Numbered from the stretch's first letter, positions 17,184 to 28,893 are shown. The stretch is 64,000 nucleotides of DNA from Vogesella sp. XCS3 (GCF_020616155.1 NZ_CP085530.1:1735501-1799500), one strand, 5' to 3'. Notes: generated from the letters alone by a model not told the origin. Translations and numbers: made by a program.

Positions 17184-17861
17184 TTACAGCACCGGCCACG
17201 GCAGGCCGGCCGGCGGGTTGGCCGCCAGGTAGTCGGCCAGTGCGTCTTGCGGCCAACGTTCGCCCCACCCCGGTGGGCACACAAAGCGGTGCGTTTCGCC
17301 CGCCAGCGTGAAGGCCAACGCGTAGGCGTGCAGGTAGCCACGGTCGGCGGCGCTGCCACCGTATAGCGCATCGCCCAGGATGGGCGCGCCCAGCGACTTC
17401 ATCGCCACGCGCAACTGGTGGGTCTTGCCGGTGCGCGGGCGCAGCACGAACAGGCGCAGGCCGGGCGCCAGGCTGTAGCTGAAAAACTGGGTTACGGCAG
17501 GGTTGGCCGCGCTCTTGCACAGCTTCCAGGCGCCGCCACGGCCCTTGTCCATATCGCCCTTGATCAGGCCCTGCTTGCGTGCCGGCTTGGCGTCGGACAG
17601 CGCCAGGTAGTACTTCTCCACCTCGCGCCCGGCAAAAGCCGCGCCCAGCTCGGCGGCAGCGGCCTGGCTGCGCGCCACCACGATCAGGCCGCTGGTGATG
17701 CGGTCCAGGCGGTGTACCGGCCACAGCGCGTCGTCTTGCAGGCCATCGCGCAGCGCATCCATCAGGCCGGGGGCGTCGTCTTCGCGGTGAAAGCTGACGC
17801 CCGGTGCCTTGTGAATCACGTAAAACTGCGGGTGGGTATGAACGAGCTGGTAGGCAGACAT
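17184..17861 (-). CDS. RluA-family RNA pseudouridine synthase
   Basis: A 225-residue protein with the RluA catalytic motif HRLDRITSGL (Asp as nucleophile, near residue 53), then the family segments KYYLAL, RTGKTHQLRVAM and ILGDALYGG. It lacks an S4 domain. These enzymes isomerise uridine to pseudouridine in rRNA or tRNA. Which RNA site it modifies cannot be decided; the short length suits the TIGR01621-type subgroup rather than RluC/RluD. Confidence 0.88.
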   Translation of the reverse strand: MSAYQLVHTHPQFYVIHKAPGVSFHREDDAPGLMDALRDGLQDDALWPVHRLDRITSGLIVVARSQAAAAELGAAFAGREVEKYYLALSDAKPARKQGLIKGDMDKGRGGAWKLCKSAANPAVTQFFSYSLAPGLRLFVLRPRTGKTHQLRVAMKSLGAPILGDALYGGSAADRGYLHAYALAFTLAGETHRFVCPPGWGERWPQDALADYLAANPPAGLPWPVL

Positions 17862-17933
17862 GGCAGGCTTTCGGTAATGAGGCGCGCATTGTAGGGTAAA
17901 GCGGCAGCCATCCCAAGCCGGTACGCTACGGTA

Positions 17934-18380
17934 TCAGCCGGCTCTGGCTTGCGGCCCTGGCCACTCCAGATTGAGAAAATCCGGCTCCATACCGGCGATG
18001 TGGTAGCCCATTTCGGCATAAAAGGCGCGCACCGGTTTGTCGTCGCGCAGGCAGCTTAGCGTGACGCGGCCGCTACTGAGGCCATGCAAATGCGCCAGCA
18101 CGCGCCGCCCCATGCCCTGGCGGCGCCACTGATCCAGCACCACCAGCAAGTGTACATGCAGGCCATAATCGCGGCGCGACAGGCTCAGCAAGGCCACCTC
18201 CTGGCCCTGGTGGCGGTACCAGAATAGCGTCCCGGCGGTAAAACTCTGCTCGAAGCCCTGCCGCTGCAACACCGGATCCCAGCCGGCGCAGCGGCTGAGC
18301 TTGCCCTGCATACCGGCGCAGTAGATGGCGTAGGCGCGCGGCTTGTCCAGCGCCGTCAGCGGGATCAGGCCGTCATTCAT
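17934..18380 (-). CDS. GNAT-family N-acetyltransferase
   Basis: A 148-residue protein with GNAT motif A, LLVVLDQWRRQGMGRRVLAHL (acetyl-CoA binding Q/RxxGxG/A), and a C-terminal FYAEMGYHIAG. The substrate is unknown. It overlaps the upstream thioesterase gene by 4 bp (ATGA), so the two are translationally coupled. Confidence 0.82.
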   Translation of the reverse strand: MNDGLIPLTALDKPRAYAIYCAGMQGKLSRCAGWDPVLQRQGFEQSFTAGTLFWYRHQGQEVALLSLSRRDYGLHVHLLVVLDQWRRQGMGRRVLAHLHGLSSGRVTLSCLRDDKPVRAFYAEMGYHIAGMEPDFLNLEWPGPQARAG

Positions 18381-18862
18381 GCATGGCCTGCCTGCTGCAT
18401 GCGTTGCTCGGCTTCCAGCCGCATCTGCTTGCGGATTTCGGCTTCGCGAAAGCGCTTTTTATGGGTGTCGCTCTCCAGCGCTAGCGCCGGCACCGGCATG
18501 GCTTTGCCGTCCGCCCAGGCCACCATGGTGAAGTAGCAGCTATTGGTATGGCGCACGGTACGCTGCTGGATGTTTTCGGCTACCACCTTGATGCCTACTT
18601 CCATGGAGGTGCGGCCAACGTGGTTCACGCTGGCCAGAAAGGTAACCATCTCGCCCACGTGGATGGGCTGCTTGAACAGCACCTGGTCTACCGACAGCGT
18701 CACCACATAACAGCCGGCGTAGCGGCTGGCGCAGGCGTAGGCCACCTGGTCCAGCAGTTTCAGCAGTACACCACCATGCACGTTGCCGGAAAAATTGGCC
18801 ATGTCAGGCGTCATCAGCACCGACATGGTGAGCTCGCGCTGGTTAACAGAGTGTTCAGTCAT
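18377..18862 (-). CDS. Acyl-CoA thioesterase, hotdog fold (YciA-like)
   Basis: A 161-residue protein with the hotdog thioesterase pattern: MTPDMANFSGNVHGGVLLKL near the start (catalytic Asp region), then VGRTSMEVGIKVVAEN. It hydrolyses acyl-CoA to free acid and CoA; chain-length preference is unknown. The C-terminal tail is charged and possibly helical (RFREAEIRKQMRLEAEQRMQ). It is divergent from the ABC exporter gene, with 74 bp between the starts. Confidence 0.88.
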   Translation of the reverse strand: MTEHSVNQRELTMSVLMTPDMANFSGNVHGGVLLKLLDQVAYACASRYAGCYVVTLSVDQVLFKQPIHVGEMVTFLASVNHVGRTSMEVGIKVVAENIQQRTVRHTNSCYFTMVAWADGKAMPVPALALESDTHKKRFREAEIRKQMRLEAEQRMQQAGHA

Positions 18863-18936
18863 TGCTACTTATTCCCATTTCATTCTTGTTGCATGGCGGC
18901 GTACAATCGCCGGTCCCCTCATACCACCCAGATACC

Positions 18937-20697
18937 ATGTCATCCCTGTCACGGCTCTTCCATTATGCCCGCCAGTATCGGCGGGATGCTTATCTTGCCT
19001 CGGCATTTTCTGCCATCAACAAGTTTTTCGATATCCTGCCCGAAGTACTGATCGGCGTGGCCGTCGATGTGGTGGTCAGCAAACAGGATTCCTTTCTGGC
19101 GCGCCTGGGCATTACCGACAGCTTTGACCAGCTGTTGTGGCTGGGCGGGCTCACGGTACTGATCTGGGCGGGCGAATCACTATTCGAGTACCTGTACCAG
19201 CTGCGCTGGCGCAACCTGGCGCAAAACCTGCAGCACGTACTGCGCCTGGACGCCTACGGCCATGTACAAAAGCTGCCACTGTCTTACTTTGAAGACAAGC
19301 GTACCGGCAGCCTGATGTCCATCCTGAACGACGACATCAACCAGATGGAGCGCTTTCTCAACGGTGGCGCCAACAGCATCATTCAGGTGGTGTGCTCTTC
19401 CATTATGGTGGGTGCCGTGTTTTTTTACCTGGCACCGCAGCTGGCCATGCTGGCGCTGTTCCCGGTACCGCTGATTCTGGTGGGCACGTTCTGGTTCCAG
19501 AAACGCATTGCCCCGCGCTATAGCGCCGTGCGCGAAGCCGCCGGGGTGATCAACGGCCGCCTCAGCAACAACCTGCTGGGTATTGCCACCATCAAGGCGT
19601 TTACCGCCGAAGCGTTTGAAGCCGAACATATCCGCCAGGCCAGCGAGCACTACCGCCAGACCAACGCAGCGGCCATCCGCCTGTCGTCGGCCATTATCCC
19701 GGTGATCCGCATGGCCATTCTGGCCGGCTTCGTGGTAACGCTGGTGTACGGCGGCTGGCTGGCGCTACACGGCGAAATCGGTGTTGGCAGCTACTCGGTG
19801 CTGGTATACCTCACCCAGCGCCTGCTATGGCCACTGGTGGGGCTGGCCGATATTGCCGACCTGTACCAGCGCTCGATGACCGCCATCGACCGTGTGCTTG
19901 ACGTGCTCTCCACACCCGTCTCGATACCGTACGACGGCAGAGCGCTGCCAACCGCTACAGTATCCGGCAGCCTGGCTTTCGAAAACCTGTCATTCGGCTA
20001 CGGCGACCTCACCGTACTGCACAACGTGTCGCTTACCGTGCCTGCCGGCCGCACCGTGGCTTTTGTGGGTGCCACTGGCTCGGGCAAGAGCACGCTGGTC
20101 AAACTGTTACTGCGTTTTTATGAGGCACCGGCCGGGGCGATCAAGCTGGATGGGCACGATATTCGCGAGCTGTCGCTCACCGACCTGCGCCGCCAGATTG
20201 GCTACGTCAGCCAGGATGTATTCCTGACCGATGGCAGCGTGGCCGACAATATTGCCTACGGCATGGGCGAGGTTGGCCGCAGCGCCATCGAGGCGGCTGC
20301 CCGCGCCGCCGAGGCGCACGAGTTCATCGCCCGCCTGCCGCAGGGCTACGACACCCCGGTGGGAGAACGCGGCCAGAAGCTATCCGGCGGCCAGCGCCAA
20401 CGCCTGGCCCTGGCGCGCGCCATCCTGAAAGACCCGCGCATCCTGATACTGGACGAAGCCACCAGCGCGGTGGACAACGAAACCGAAGCCGCCATCCAGC
20501 GTTCGCTGGACGTGGTATCGCGCGGGCGCACCACACTGGTGATTGCCCACCGTCTGTCTACCGTGCGCCACGCCGACTGCATCCACGTGATGGAGCACGG
20601 CCAGATTGTGGAATCGGGCACCCACGCGCTGCTGCTGGCGCAGAACGGCAGCTACGCCGCACTGTGGCGCTTGCAAACGGGCGAGCGGCAAAGCTGA
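18937..20697 (+). CDS. ABC exporter, fused permease and ATPase (MsbA-like half transporter)
   Basis: A 586-residue protein with about six membrane segments followed by an ATP-binding domain. Walker A is [14 protein letters not shown], the Q-loop QIGYVSQDV, signature LSGGQRQR, Walker [11 protein letters not shown] and the H-loop IAHRLST. Length fits a homodimeric exporter for lipids, drugs or peptides; substrate unknown. The ATG at 18937 ([16 protein letters not shown]) is preferred over one at 18862, which would overlap the divergent thioesterase start. It is followed by a good terminator. Confidence 0.9.
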   Translation: MSSLSRLFHYARQYRRDAYLASAFSAINKFFDILPEVLIGVAVDVVVSKQDSFLARLGITDSFDQLLWLGGLTVLIWAGESLFEYLYQLRWRNLAQNLQHVLRLDAYGHVQKLPLSYFEDKRTGSLMSILNDDINQMERFLNGGANSIIQVVCSSIMVGAVFFYLAPQLAMLALFPVPLILVGTFWFQKRIAPRYSAVREAAGVINGRLSNNLLGIATIKAFTAEAFEAEHIRQASEHYRQTNAAAIRLSSAIIPVIRMAILAGFVVTLVYGGWLALHGEIGVGSYSVLVYLTQRLLWPLVGLADIADLYQRSMTAIDRVLDVLSTPVSIPYDGRALPTATVSGSLAFENLSFGYGDLTVLHNVSLTVPAGRTVAFVGATGSGKSTLVKLLLRFYEAPAGAIKLDGHDIRELSLTDLRRQIGYVSQDVFLTDGSVADNIAYGMGEVGRSAIEAAARAAEAHEFIARLPQGYDTPVGERGQKLSGGQRQRLALARAILKDPRILILDEATSAVDNETEAAIQRSLDVVSRGRTTLVIAHRLSTVRHADCIHVMEHGQIVESGTHALLLAQNGSYAALWRLQTGERQS

Positions 20698-20719
20698 GCT
20701 GCCTACACACTGCCCTACT

Positions 20720-20749
20720 CGGCCTGCTGCTTACAGCAGGCCGTTTTTT
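20720..20749 (+). terminator. Rho-independent terminator after the ABC exporter
   Basis: CGGCCTGCTG / CAGCAGGCCG 10-bp stem, CTTA loop, then TTTTTT. Confidence 0.93.
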
Positions 20750-20790
20750 ATGGTCTATGCTTATAGGCAACAGCGTATCACCCGATAAAA

Positions 20791-21399
20791 ATGAGTATCA
20801 GCGCCACCTCTGCGGCCAACTATGGCAGCGCCTACAGCCCCCCAGCCAGCAGGCTGGCGGCTAGCTGCGACCCGGGTTGCCAGTGCAGCCGCTGCCTGGC
20901 TAGCAGCATAACGGGCCAGCAAGCCAGCGCCGGTAGTGGCGCCGGCCGCAGCCAGAACGGTACGGCTGCCTTGAGTGAAGAGGAAGAAAAACAGGTCACG
21001 CAGCTGAAGGCCCGCGACAGCGAAGTGCGCGCCCACGAACAAGCCCACATGGCTGCCGCCGGCGGTGTCAGCGTTAGCGCCCCTAGCTACAGCTACCAGC
21101 AAGGGCCGGATGGGCAGCGTTACGCGGTGGGTGGCCACGTCAACATCGACGTTAGCCGGGGGCGTACGCCGGAAGATACCCTGCGCAAGGCCCAGGCCGT
21201 ACAGCGTGCCGCGCTGGCACCTGCCGAGCCATCCGGCCAAGATCAGGCCGTAGCGGCACAAGCGCGGCAGATGGCGCTACAGGCCATGGCCGAGCAAGCC
21301 GCCGCGCAGCGCGGTAGCAGCCCGCTGCAACAGACTTACCAGCCGCAAGACAGCACGGCCCCCGCCCTGCAAGGTCGCGGCATTGATACACAGGCATGA
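20791..21399 (+). CDS. SprA-related putative metalloprotease (CJM1_0395 family)
   Basis: A 202-residue protein. The central block reads LKARDSEVRAHEQAHMAAAG, with an HExxH zinc-site pattern (HEQAH near residue 87), followed by a GPDGQRYAVGGHVNIDVS segment. This arrangement is the hallmark of the SprA-related / CJM1_0395 putative metalloprotease family. The N-terminal 60 residues are Ser/Ala/Cys-rich and low in complexity; the C-terminal part is Gln/Ala-rich and probably helical. No signal peptide is evident. The role is not established. Confidence 0.8.
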   Translation: MSISATSAANYGSAYSPPASRLAASCDPGCQCSRCLASSITGQQASAGSGAGRSQNGTAALSEEEEKQVTQLKARDSEVRAHEQAHMAAAGGVSVSAPSYSYQQGPDGQRYAVGGHVNIDVSRGRTPEDTLRKAQAVQRAALAPAEPSGQDQAVAAQARQMALQAMAEQAAAQRGSSPLQQTYQPQDSTAPALQGRGIDTQA

Positions 21400-21403
21400 C
21401 ACC

Positions 21404-21715
21404 ATGCATCACTACCTTTACCTGCTACGCCCCACCCGCCCCGATATGCTGCGCGCCGGTTTGAGCGACCACGAGGCCGAGTGCATCAGCCAGCACACCT
21501 GCTACCTGGACGACCTGTGCCTGGCAGGCAAGGTCACCCTGTTCGGCCGCACCACAGCCGATGATGCCCAGGCGTTTGCCATGGTGCTGGTAATGACGGG
21601 GATAGAAAGCGAGGCACGCGCCATCATGCAAGCCGACCCGGTGGTAAGCGGCGGGGTGATGGTGGCCGAGCTCTACCCTTTCCGCGTTACCGGCATGCGT
21701 GGCATGAAGGTGTAG
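21404..21715 (+). CDS. YciI-like protein
   Basis: A 103-residue protein with the YCII fold pattern: YLYLLRPTRPDML at the start, then SDHEAECISQHTCYLDDL with a conserved His-Asp pair, and AELYPFRV near the end. Family members have weak or unknown enzymatic activity. It starts 5 bp after the SprA-related gene and is probably co-transcribed with it. An in-frame ATG at 21383 would overlap that gene and is less likely. Confidence 0.78.
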   Translation: MHHYLYLLRPTRPDMLRAGLSDHEAECISQHTCYLDDLCLAGKVTLFGRTTADDAQAFAMVLVMTGIESEARAIMQADPVVSGGVMVAELYPFRVTGMRGMKV

Positions 21716-21754
21716 CGGCCAGCTAGCCAAGCCGCCACACCGCCAGCGCTGGCT

Positions 21755-24085
<2,331 letters not shown>

Positions 24086-24114
24086 GCTGGTCTCCACAAA
24101 AGCGTGCTTGTGCT

Positions 24115-24145
24115 ATTGCAAACCCTGTAGCTACTATAAGGTCAA
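24115..24145 (-). promoter_or_regulatory. MerR/CadR-type promoter-operator of the metal ATPase
   Basis: On the minus strand -35 TTGACC (24140-24145) and -10 TGCAAT (24115-24120) are separated by 19 bp, the overlong spacer of MerR-activated promoters. An imperfect dyad (ACCTTATAG...CTACAGGGT) at 24122-24142 fills the spacer and resembles known CadR/PbrR operators. It points toward the ATPase gene, with the regulator gene on the other side. Confidence 0.85.
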
Positions 24146-24162
24146 GCCCTGAGGAGAAAATG

Positions 24163-24594
24163 ATGCAAATCGGCGAACTGGCAAAACGCACCGGCTGCGA
24201 GAGTGAAACCATCCGCTACTACGAGCGCGAAGGTTTGCTGCCGGCACCGGCACGTAGCAGCAGCGGCTACCGCCGCTACGAACAGCGCCACCTGGAACAG
24301 CTGGCCTTTATTCTGCACTGCCGCTCGCTGGGCATGCCGCTGGCCGATATCCGCCTGCTGGCCGGTTTTCACCAGCAACCGGCCGCCGAGCCGTGCGATC
24401 GCGTCAATGCCCTGATCGACCAGCAAATCAGCCGCGTACACAGCCAGATAGAAGCGCTACAGCGCCTGGAACAGCAGCTACTGCAGCTGCGTGCCCGCTG
24501 CGATAGCCCGCATACCCTGGCCGACTGCGGCATTCTGAAAACACTGGATGACGCGGCTAGCGGCGAAGCCTGCGCTTGCCACGACACGCCTTAG
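24163..24594 (+). CDS. cadR: MerR-family heavy-metal regulator (CadR/PbrR type)
   Basis: A protein of about 143 residues. The N-terminal winged helix reads MQIGELAKRTGCESETIRYY then GLLPAPARSSSGYRRY, standard for MerR. Metal ligand candidates are Cys in EPCDRVN (near 78), Cys in ARCDSPHTLADCG (near 111-121) and the terminal CACH, matching the Cd/Pb/Zn-responsive group. A coiled-coil helix lies between. Two adjacent ATGs exist at 24160 and 24163; GAGGAG spacing favours the second. It presumably represses and activates the divergent ATPase through the operator at 24122-24142. The symbol is by family; metal choice is not proven. Confidence 0.87.
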   Translation: MQIGELAKRTGCESETIRYYEREGLLPAPARSSSGYRRYEQRHLEQLAFILHCRSLGMPLADIRLLAGFHQQPAAEPCDRVNALIDQQISRVHSQIEALQRLEQQLLQLRARCDSPHTLADCGILKTLDDAASGEACACHDTP

Positions 24595-24634
24595 CCAGCT
24601 TGGCCGCACAGCGTGCCACACAAAACCGGCAGGC

Positions 24635-24892
24635 AAAAAAAAAGCCGGCTTGATAGCCGGCCGAACAACGCTCGTAAGGGGAAAACAGAGGATTCACCTC
24701 GTACACAATCCCCGGATGTACGAGGCACCAGATAATCCTGAACCAGCACTAGGCTGGTGCCTGTACCAAAAGTGGCAGAGCCACCTGTGGCAGACAGCGG
24801 GTGTCTCGCAGCCGCGTCGGGAGGAGAATCCTTGGCAGCCTTAAGCGGTCAACACCTGCTGTGTTTACGAGCCACAACACAACACAGAGAGT
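24635..24892 (-). ncRNA. Candidate structured non-coding RNA, unidentified
   Basis: This 370-bp gap between cadR and a LysR gene has no convincing ORF but strong structure. On the minus strand it ends in GCCGGCT / AGCCGGC (loop ATCA) plus nine T residues, a strong terminator with no minus-strand protein gene upstream of it. Inside are hairpins 24697-24705/24717-24725 (CCTCGTACA / TGTACGAGG), 24724-24731/24754-24761 (GGCACCAG / CTGGTGCC) and small ones near 24772-24806. An 8-bp closing helix joins 24670-24677 to 24865-24872. TATACT at 24900-24905 on the minus strand is a possible -10. On the RNA, GGATT occurs three times, two in hairpin loops. It does not look like 6S, tmRNA, RNase P or 4.5S RNA. 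The 5' end is a guess. Confidence 0.6.
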
Positions 24893-24969
24893 GATACGGA
24901 GTATACGTAGGTTTATTACATTCTAAAAATGAATTAAAATTATTAAAACTATTCTTTTTTGGAATGAAA

Positions 24970-25875
24970 ATGGACATCAAGGCGCTGCGCTATTTTGCCG
25001 AGCTGGTACGCCAGCAGAACTTCACCCGGGCGGCAGAGGCACTGTTTGTCACCCAGCCCACCATCAGCAAAATGGTGAAGCAGCTTGAAGAAGAACTGGG
25101 CACGCCTTTGCTGATCCGCGAGGGCAAGAGTTTTCAGCTGACCGATGCCGGCCGCGTGGTGTACCTGCGCGGGCAAGACGTACTGGCGGCGCAGCTGCGC
25201 CTGAAAAACGCGCTGGCCGACCTGGCCTCGCTGGCGCGCGGCGAGCTGGTGGTAGGTTTACCCCCCATGGCCGGCGGTGCTTTCTTTGCACCGGTGGTGG
25301 GCGCATTTCGCGACCGTTACCCAGGGGTTGAGCTGAAAATGGTAGAAGACGGCGCCCTGGCGATTGAAAGCAGCATCCGTTCGGGCAATCTGGAAATCGG
25401 TGCCGCCGTCTTGCCAGTAGACCACCATACGTTCAACAGCCTGAGCCTGGTACGCGACCGCCTGTGCCTGGTAGCACCAGCCGGTAGCCCGTGGCACGGG
25501 CGTAGCTTCGTGACACTGCCTGATGTAGCGGATCAGCCCATCGTGTTTTACCCGGAAGACTTCTCGCTCACCACCCGCATCAGCGATGCCTTCCGCACCA
25601 CGGGCAAAACCATCAATATCGCCGGGCGCAGTGCACACTGGGATTTTATCGTTGCCATGGTGGAAGCTAGACTGGGTATTGCGCTGCTGCCCCAGGCCAT
25701 TGCCAGCCAGCTGGAGCCGCACCGCTTCGATGTGATCCCTGTAGATGATGAGCGCATCATCTGGCACATCGGCCTGATCTGGAAAAAAGATAGCTATCTG
25801 TCTCACGCAGCCCGGGCCTGGATCACACTGACCCGTGAACTGTTACTGGATAGCCATCATGCCAGCCCGCCTTAA
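24970..25875 (+). CDS. LysR-family transcriptional regulator
   Basis: A protein of about 301 residues. The N-terminal helix-turn-helix reads LRYFAELVRQQNFTRAAEAL then FVTQPTISKMVKQLEEEL; the remainder is the LysR effector-binding domain. Overall pattern (MDIKALRYF, LPPMAGGAFFAPVV) resembles the CidR/CatM-like branch. The effector is unknown. ATGs occur at 24964 and 24970; GGA spacing favours 24970. The next gene overlaps its end by 17 bp, suggesting that the two are expressed together. An AT-rich promoter region lies upstream (24905-24960). Confidence 0.88.
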   Translation: MDIKALRYFAELVRQQNFTRAAEALFVTQPTISKMVKQLEEELGTPLLIREGKSFQLTDAGRVVYLRGQDVLAAQLRLKNALADLASLARGELVVGLPPMAGGAFFAPVVGAFRDRYPGVELKMVEDGALAIESSIRSGNLEIGAAVLPVDHHTFNSLSLVRDRLCLVAPAGSPWHGRSFVTLPDVADQPIVFYPEDFSLTTRISDAFRTTGKTINIAGRSAHWDFIVAMVEARLGIALLPQAIASQLEPHRFDVIPVDDERIIWHIGLIWKKDSYLSHAARAWITLTRELLLDSHHASPP

Positions 25876-26707
25876 GCTGTTGTTATCTGGTCTACTCATT
25901 GGGGCCGCTTGCCACGCCGCCCCGGTAATCATCAACTACCCCATCCTGCCCGCCAAGGGCGACCCGCAGCTGCACTACATGCTGTCTTTGCTCAAGCTGG
26001 CCTGCAATAAAGCGGCGGCCAACTGCCTGCTACGCCCGGGTCCCGCCATGGTTCAAGGCCGCGCCATACAGGAGCTACAGCGCAAGCAAAGCCGTATCGA
26101 TGTCATGTGGACCATGACCAGCCATGACCGCGAGCGTCTGCTATTACCTATCCGCATCCCGCTGGATAAAGGCCTGATAGGCTGGCGCATCGCACTTGTG
26201 CCGCCAGGCAAAGGCCACCTGCTGGCCGACGTGAACAGCCTGAAAGCCCTGGCCAGATTCACCGCCGGCCAGGAGCACGACTGGCCGGACACCGCCATTT
26301 TACAAGCCGCCGGGCTGCCGGTAGTCAGCACGCCGGACTACGAACCCTTGTTCTCCATGCTGGCGAAACACCGCTTCGATTACTTTCCGCGCAGCGTGAT
26401 CGAAATTCTGGACGAACAGCAGACACACGCCGACCTGCAACTGGAAATCGACCCGCACCTTTTGCTGCACTACCCTACGGCTTTCTATTTCTTCATCACC
26501 CCGAACCGCCCCAGGCTGGCACACATGCTGCGGGATGGCCTGCAGCAAGCCGTGAACGACGGTAGCTTCGATACACTGTTCCAGCAGTACCATGGCCATA
26601 CGCTACAGGCACTACAACTGGACAAACGCCAGATTATCCACCTGCCCAACCCCTTGCTGCCGCCCGATACACCGCTGGCACAGAAGAACCTGTGGTACCA
26701 ACCGTAA
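25859..26707 (+). CDS. Periplasmic solute-binding-like protein
   Basis: A protein of about 282 residues. A signal peptide (MPARLKLLLSGLLIGAACHA) is followed by a periplasmic-binding-protein type II fold pattern: VIINYPILPAKGDPQLHYML, then RIPLDKGLIGWRIAL and a late YPTAFYFFITPNRPRLAHML. No permease or ATPase gene adjoins, so it may act as an orphan sensor or have lost transport function; similar proteins often accompany sensor systems. The ATG at 25859 overlaps the LysR gene end. The family is recognised only in general terms; the ligand is unknown. Confidence 0.65.
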   Translation: MPARLKLLLSGLLIGAACHAAPVIINYPILPAKGDPQLHYMLSLLKLACNKAAANCLLRPGPAMVQGRAIQELQRKQSRIDVMWTMTSHDRERLLLPIRIPLDKGLIGWRIALVPPGKGHLLADVNSLKALARFTAGQEHDWPDTAILQAAGLPVVSTPDYEPLFSMLAKHRFDYFPRSVIEILDEQQTHADLQLEIDPHLLLHYPTAFYFFITPNRPRLAHMLRDGLQQAVNDGSFDTLFQQYHGHTLQALQLDKRQIIHLPNPLLPPDTPLAQKNLWYQP

Positions 26708-26719
26708 AGGTTGGCCGCA
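26707..26719 (+). repeat. 13-bp DUS-like word, single copy
   Basis: Exact AAGGTTGGCCGCA sharing its first base with the stop codon of the binding-protein gene. Confidence 0.85.
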
Positions 26720-26723
26720 GGCA

Positions 26724-26753
26724 ATAAAAAACGCCACCGCATGCGGTGGCGTT
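26724..26753 (-). terminator. Rho-independent terminator at the end of the TCA cluster
   Basis: AACGCCACCGC / GCGGTGGCGTT forms a perfect stem with an AT-centred loop, followed on the minus strand by TTTTTTATT. It lies 25 bp after the sucD stop and ends the long TCA gene cluster. Confidence 0.92.
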
Positions 26754-26777
26754 GTGCTGTTCTGACAGGCAGAAAGC

Positions 26778-27662
26778 TTAGATCATGCCCTTGCTTTTCA
26801 GCAGTTCGAACATGGTCTTGCCGATTTCGGCCGGGCTGCGGGTGTAGGCGATGCCTGCACGCTCGAAAGCCTTGAACTTCTCTTCGGCAGTACCTTTGCC
26901 GCCAGAGATGATGGCGCCAGCGTGGCCCATGCGTTTGCCTTTTGGTGCGGTAACACCGGCGATGTAACCTACTACCGGCTTGGTCACGTACTGCTTGGCA
27001 AACTCGGCAGCTTCTTCTTCGGCGGAACCACCGATTTCACCGATCATCACGATAGCGTCGGTGTCCGGATCGTCCTGGAACAGGCGCAGGGCGTCGATGT
27101 GGCTGGTACCCGGGATAGGGTCGCCGCCGATACCGATGCAAGTGGACTGGCCCAGACCCAAAGCGGTAGTTTGTGCCACAGCTTCGTAAGTCAGGGTGCC
27201 GGAACGGGATACGATACCGATACGACCCGGGTTGTGGATGTGCCACGGCATGATGCCGATCTTGCACTCGCCCGGAGTGATGATACCTGGGCAGTTCGGG
27301 CCGATCAGGCGGATGCCGGCTTCGTCCACGGCTTTTTTCACGTACAGCATGTCCAGGGTAGGCACGCCTTCGGTGATGCACACGATCAGCTTAACGCCGC
27401 TTTCTACCGCTTCCAGGATGGAATCCTTGGCGAAAGCTGCCGGTACGTAGATAACCGAAGCGTCAGCCTGGGTTTCGCGTACAGCGTCTTTCATGGTGTT
27501 GAACACCGGCAGGCCCAGGTGCTCGCTGCCACCTTTGCCCGGGGTTACACCGCCAACCACCTTGGTGCCTACTTTCAGCGCCTGTTCGGCGTGGAAAGTA
27601 CCGTTTTTGCCGGTGAAGCCTTGCACCAGCACTTTCGTATCTTTGTTTACCAATACGCTCAT
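26778..27662 (-). CDS. sucD: Succinate-CoA ligase, alpha subunit
   Basis: A 294-residue protein. It shows the CoA-binding Rossmann part ([19 protein letters not shown]), [11 protein letters not shown], and the active-site His in [13 protein letters not shown] (near residue 246) that becomes phosphorylated. With SucC it converts succinyl-CoA to succinate while making ATP or GTP. It is the last gene of the TCA cluster, 27 bp after sucC. Confidence 0.97.
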   Translation of the reverse strand: MSVLVNKDTKVLVQGFTGKNGTFHAEQALKVGTKVVGGVTPGKGGSEHLGLPVFNTMKDAVRETQADASVIYVPAAFAKDSILEAVESGVKLIVCITEGVPTLDMLYVKKAVDEAGIRLIGPNCPGIITPGECKIGIMPWHIHNPGRIGIVSRSGTLTYEAVAQTTALGLGQSTCIGIGGDPIPGTSHIDALRLFQDDPDTDAIVMIGEIGGSAEEEAAEFAKQYVTKPVVGYIAGVTAPKGKRMGHAGAIISGGKGTAEEKFKAFERAGIAYTRSPAEIGKTMFELLKSKGMI

Positions 27663-27689
27663 TTTGAAATCCTTATGCGGTGCAGGTGA

Positions 27690-28859
27690 TTACAGGGCGG
27701 CAACAGCAGCAACGATCTTCTCGGCTGCGTCGTTCAGGCCCTGGGCGGAGGTCAGTTTCAGACCGGAATCGTCCAGGATCTTGGCACCCAGCTCGGCGTT
27801 GTTGCCTTCCAGGCGCACAACTACCGGTACGGTCACGTTCACTTCTTTCACGGCAGCGATAATCGCTTCGGCAATCATGTCGCAACGTACGATGCCGCCG
27901 AAGATGTTGATCAGCACGCCTTGTACCGAGGTATCAGCCAGGATCAGCTTGAACGCTTCGATCACGCGCTCTTTGGTAGCGCCGCCGCCCACGTCCAGGA
28001 AGTTGGCAGGCTGGCCGCCTTTGAGCTTGATGATGTCCATGGTAGCCATGGCCAGACCGGCGCCGTTTACCATGCAGCCGATGTTGCCTTCCAGCGCTAC
28101 GTAGTTCAGGTCGAATTCGGAAGCTTTCACTTCGCGTTCGTTTTCCTGCGACTTGTCGCGTTGGGCCAGCAGCGCCGGGTGACGGTACAGGGCGTTGGAG
28201 TCCAGGTTGATCTTGCCGTCTACGCAAGCCAGTTCGCCGTTTTCGCGCAGCGCCAGCGGGTTCACTTCGAACAGGGCAAAGTCGTTTTCAACGAAAGCGT
28301 TGTAAGCACCCAGCATCAGTTTGCTGAATGCGGCGATCTGCGAACCGGACAGGCCCAGGGCGAAAGCCGCATCGCGGGTCTGGAACGGCTGCATGCCTAC
28401 CAGCGGGTCCACTTCGATCTTGATGATCTTTTCTGGGGTTTCTTCGGCTACTTTTTCGATCTCCACGCCGCCTTCGGTGGACACCATGAATACCACGCGC
28501 TGGGAACCGCGATCTACGACGGCGCCCAGGTACAGTTCGCGCTGTACCGGGTACATGTCTTCACATACCAGCAAGCTGTTTACCGGCTGGCCGGCTGCGT
28601 CGGTCTGATAGGTTACCAGGTTGGTACCGATCAGGGTTTTGGCTACTTCGGCAGCTTCTTCGCGGGTTTTCACCACTTTTACGCCACCGGCTTTGCCGCG
28701 GCCACCAGCGTGGACCTGGGCTTTTACAACGGCAAATTTACCGCCCAACTGGTCGTAGGCAGCAGCGGCTTCTTCCGGTGTGGTGGCCAGAATGCCTTTT
28801 TGCACCGGCAGGCCGTATTTGGCCAACAGCTCTTTCGCTTGGTATTCGTGCAGGTTCAT
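27690..28859 (-). CDS. sucC: Succinate-CoA ligase, beta subunit
   Basis: A 389-residue ATP-grasp protein: [20 protein letters not shown] at the start, [16 protein letters not shown] nucleotide-binding region, and [16 protein letters not shown] near the end. It forms the nucleotide- and succinate-binding subunit with SucD. A 178-bp gap separates it from lpdA, containing a DUS-like word and a weak hairpin, so sucCD may be partly independent from the upstream genes. Confidence 0.97.
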   Translation of the reverse strand: MNLHEYQAKELLAKYGLPVQKGILATTPEEAAAAYDQLGGKFAVVKAQVHAGGRGKAGGVKVVKTREEAAEVAKTLIGTNLVTYQTDAAGQPVNSLLVCEDMYPVQRELYLGAVVDRGSQRVVFMVSTEGGVEIEKVAEETPEKIIKIEVDPLVGMQPFQTRDAAFALGLSGSQIAAFSKLMLGAYNAFVENDFALFEVNPLALRENGELACVDGKINLDSNALYRHPALLAQRDKSQENEREVKASEFDLNYVALEGNIGCMVNGAGLAMATMDIIKLKGGQPANFLDVGGGATKERVIEAFKLILADTSVQGVLINIFGGIVRCDMIAEAIIAAVKEVNVTVPVVVRLEGNNAELGAKILDDSGLKLTSAQGLNDAAEKIVAAVAAL

Positions 28860-28893
28860 TAAGTTTCCTTTCGGGTGGATAGTTGGCTGGCTT

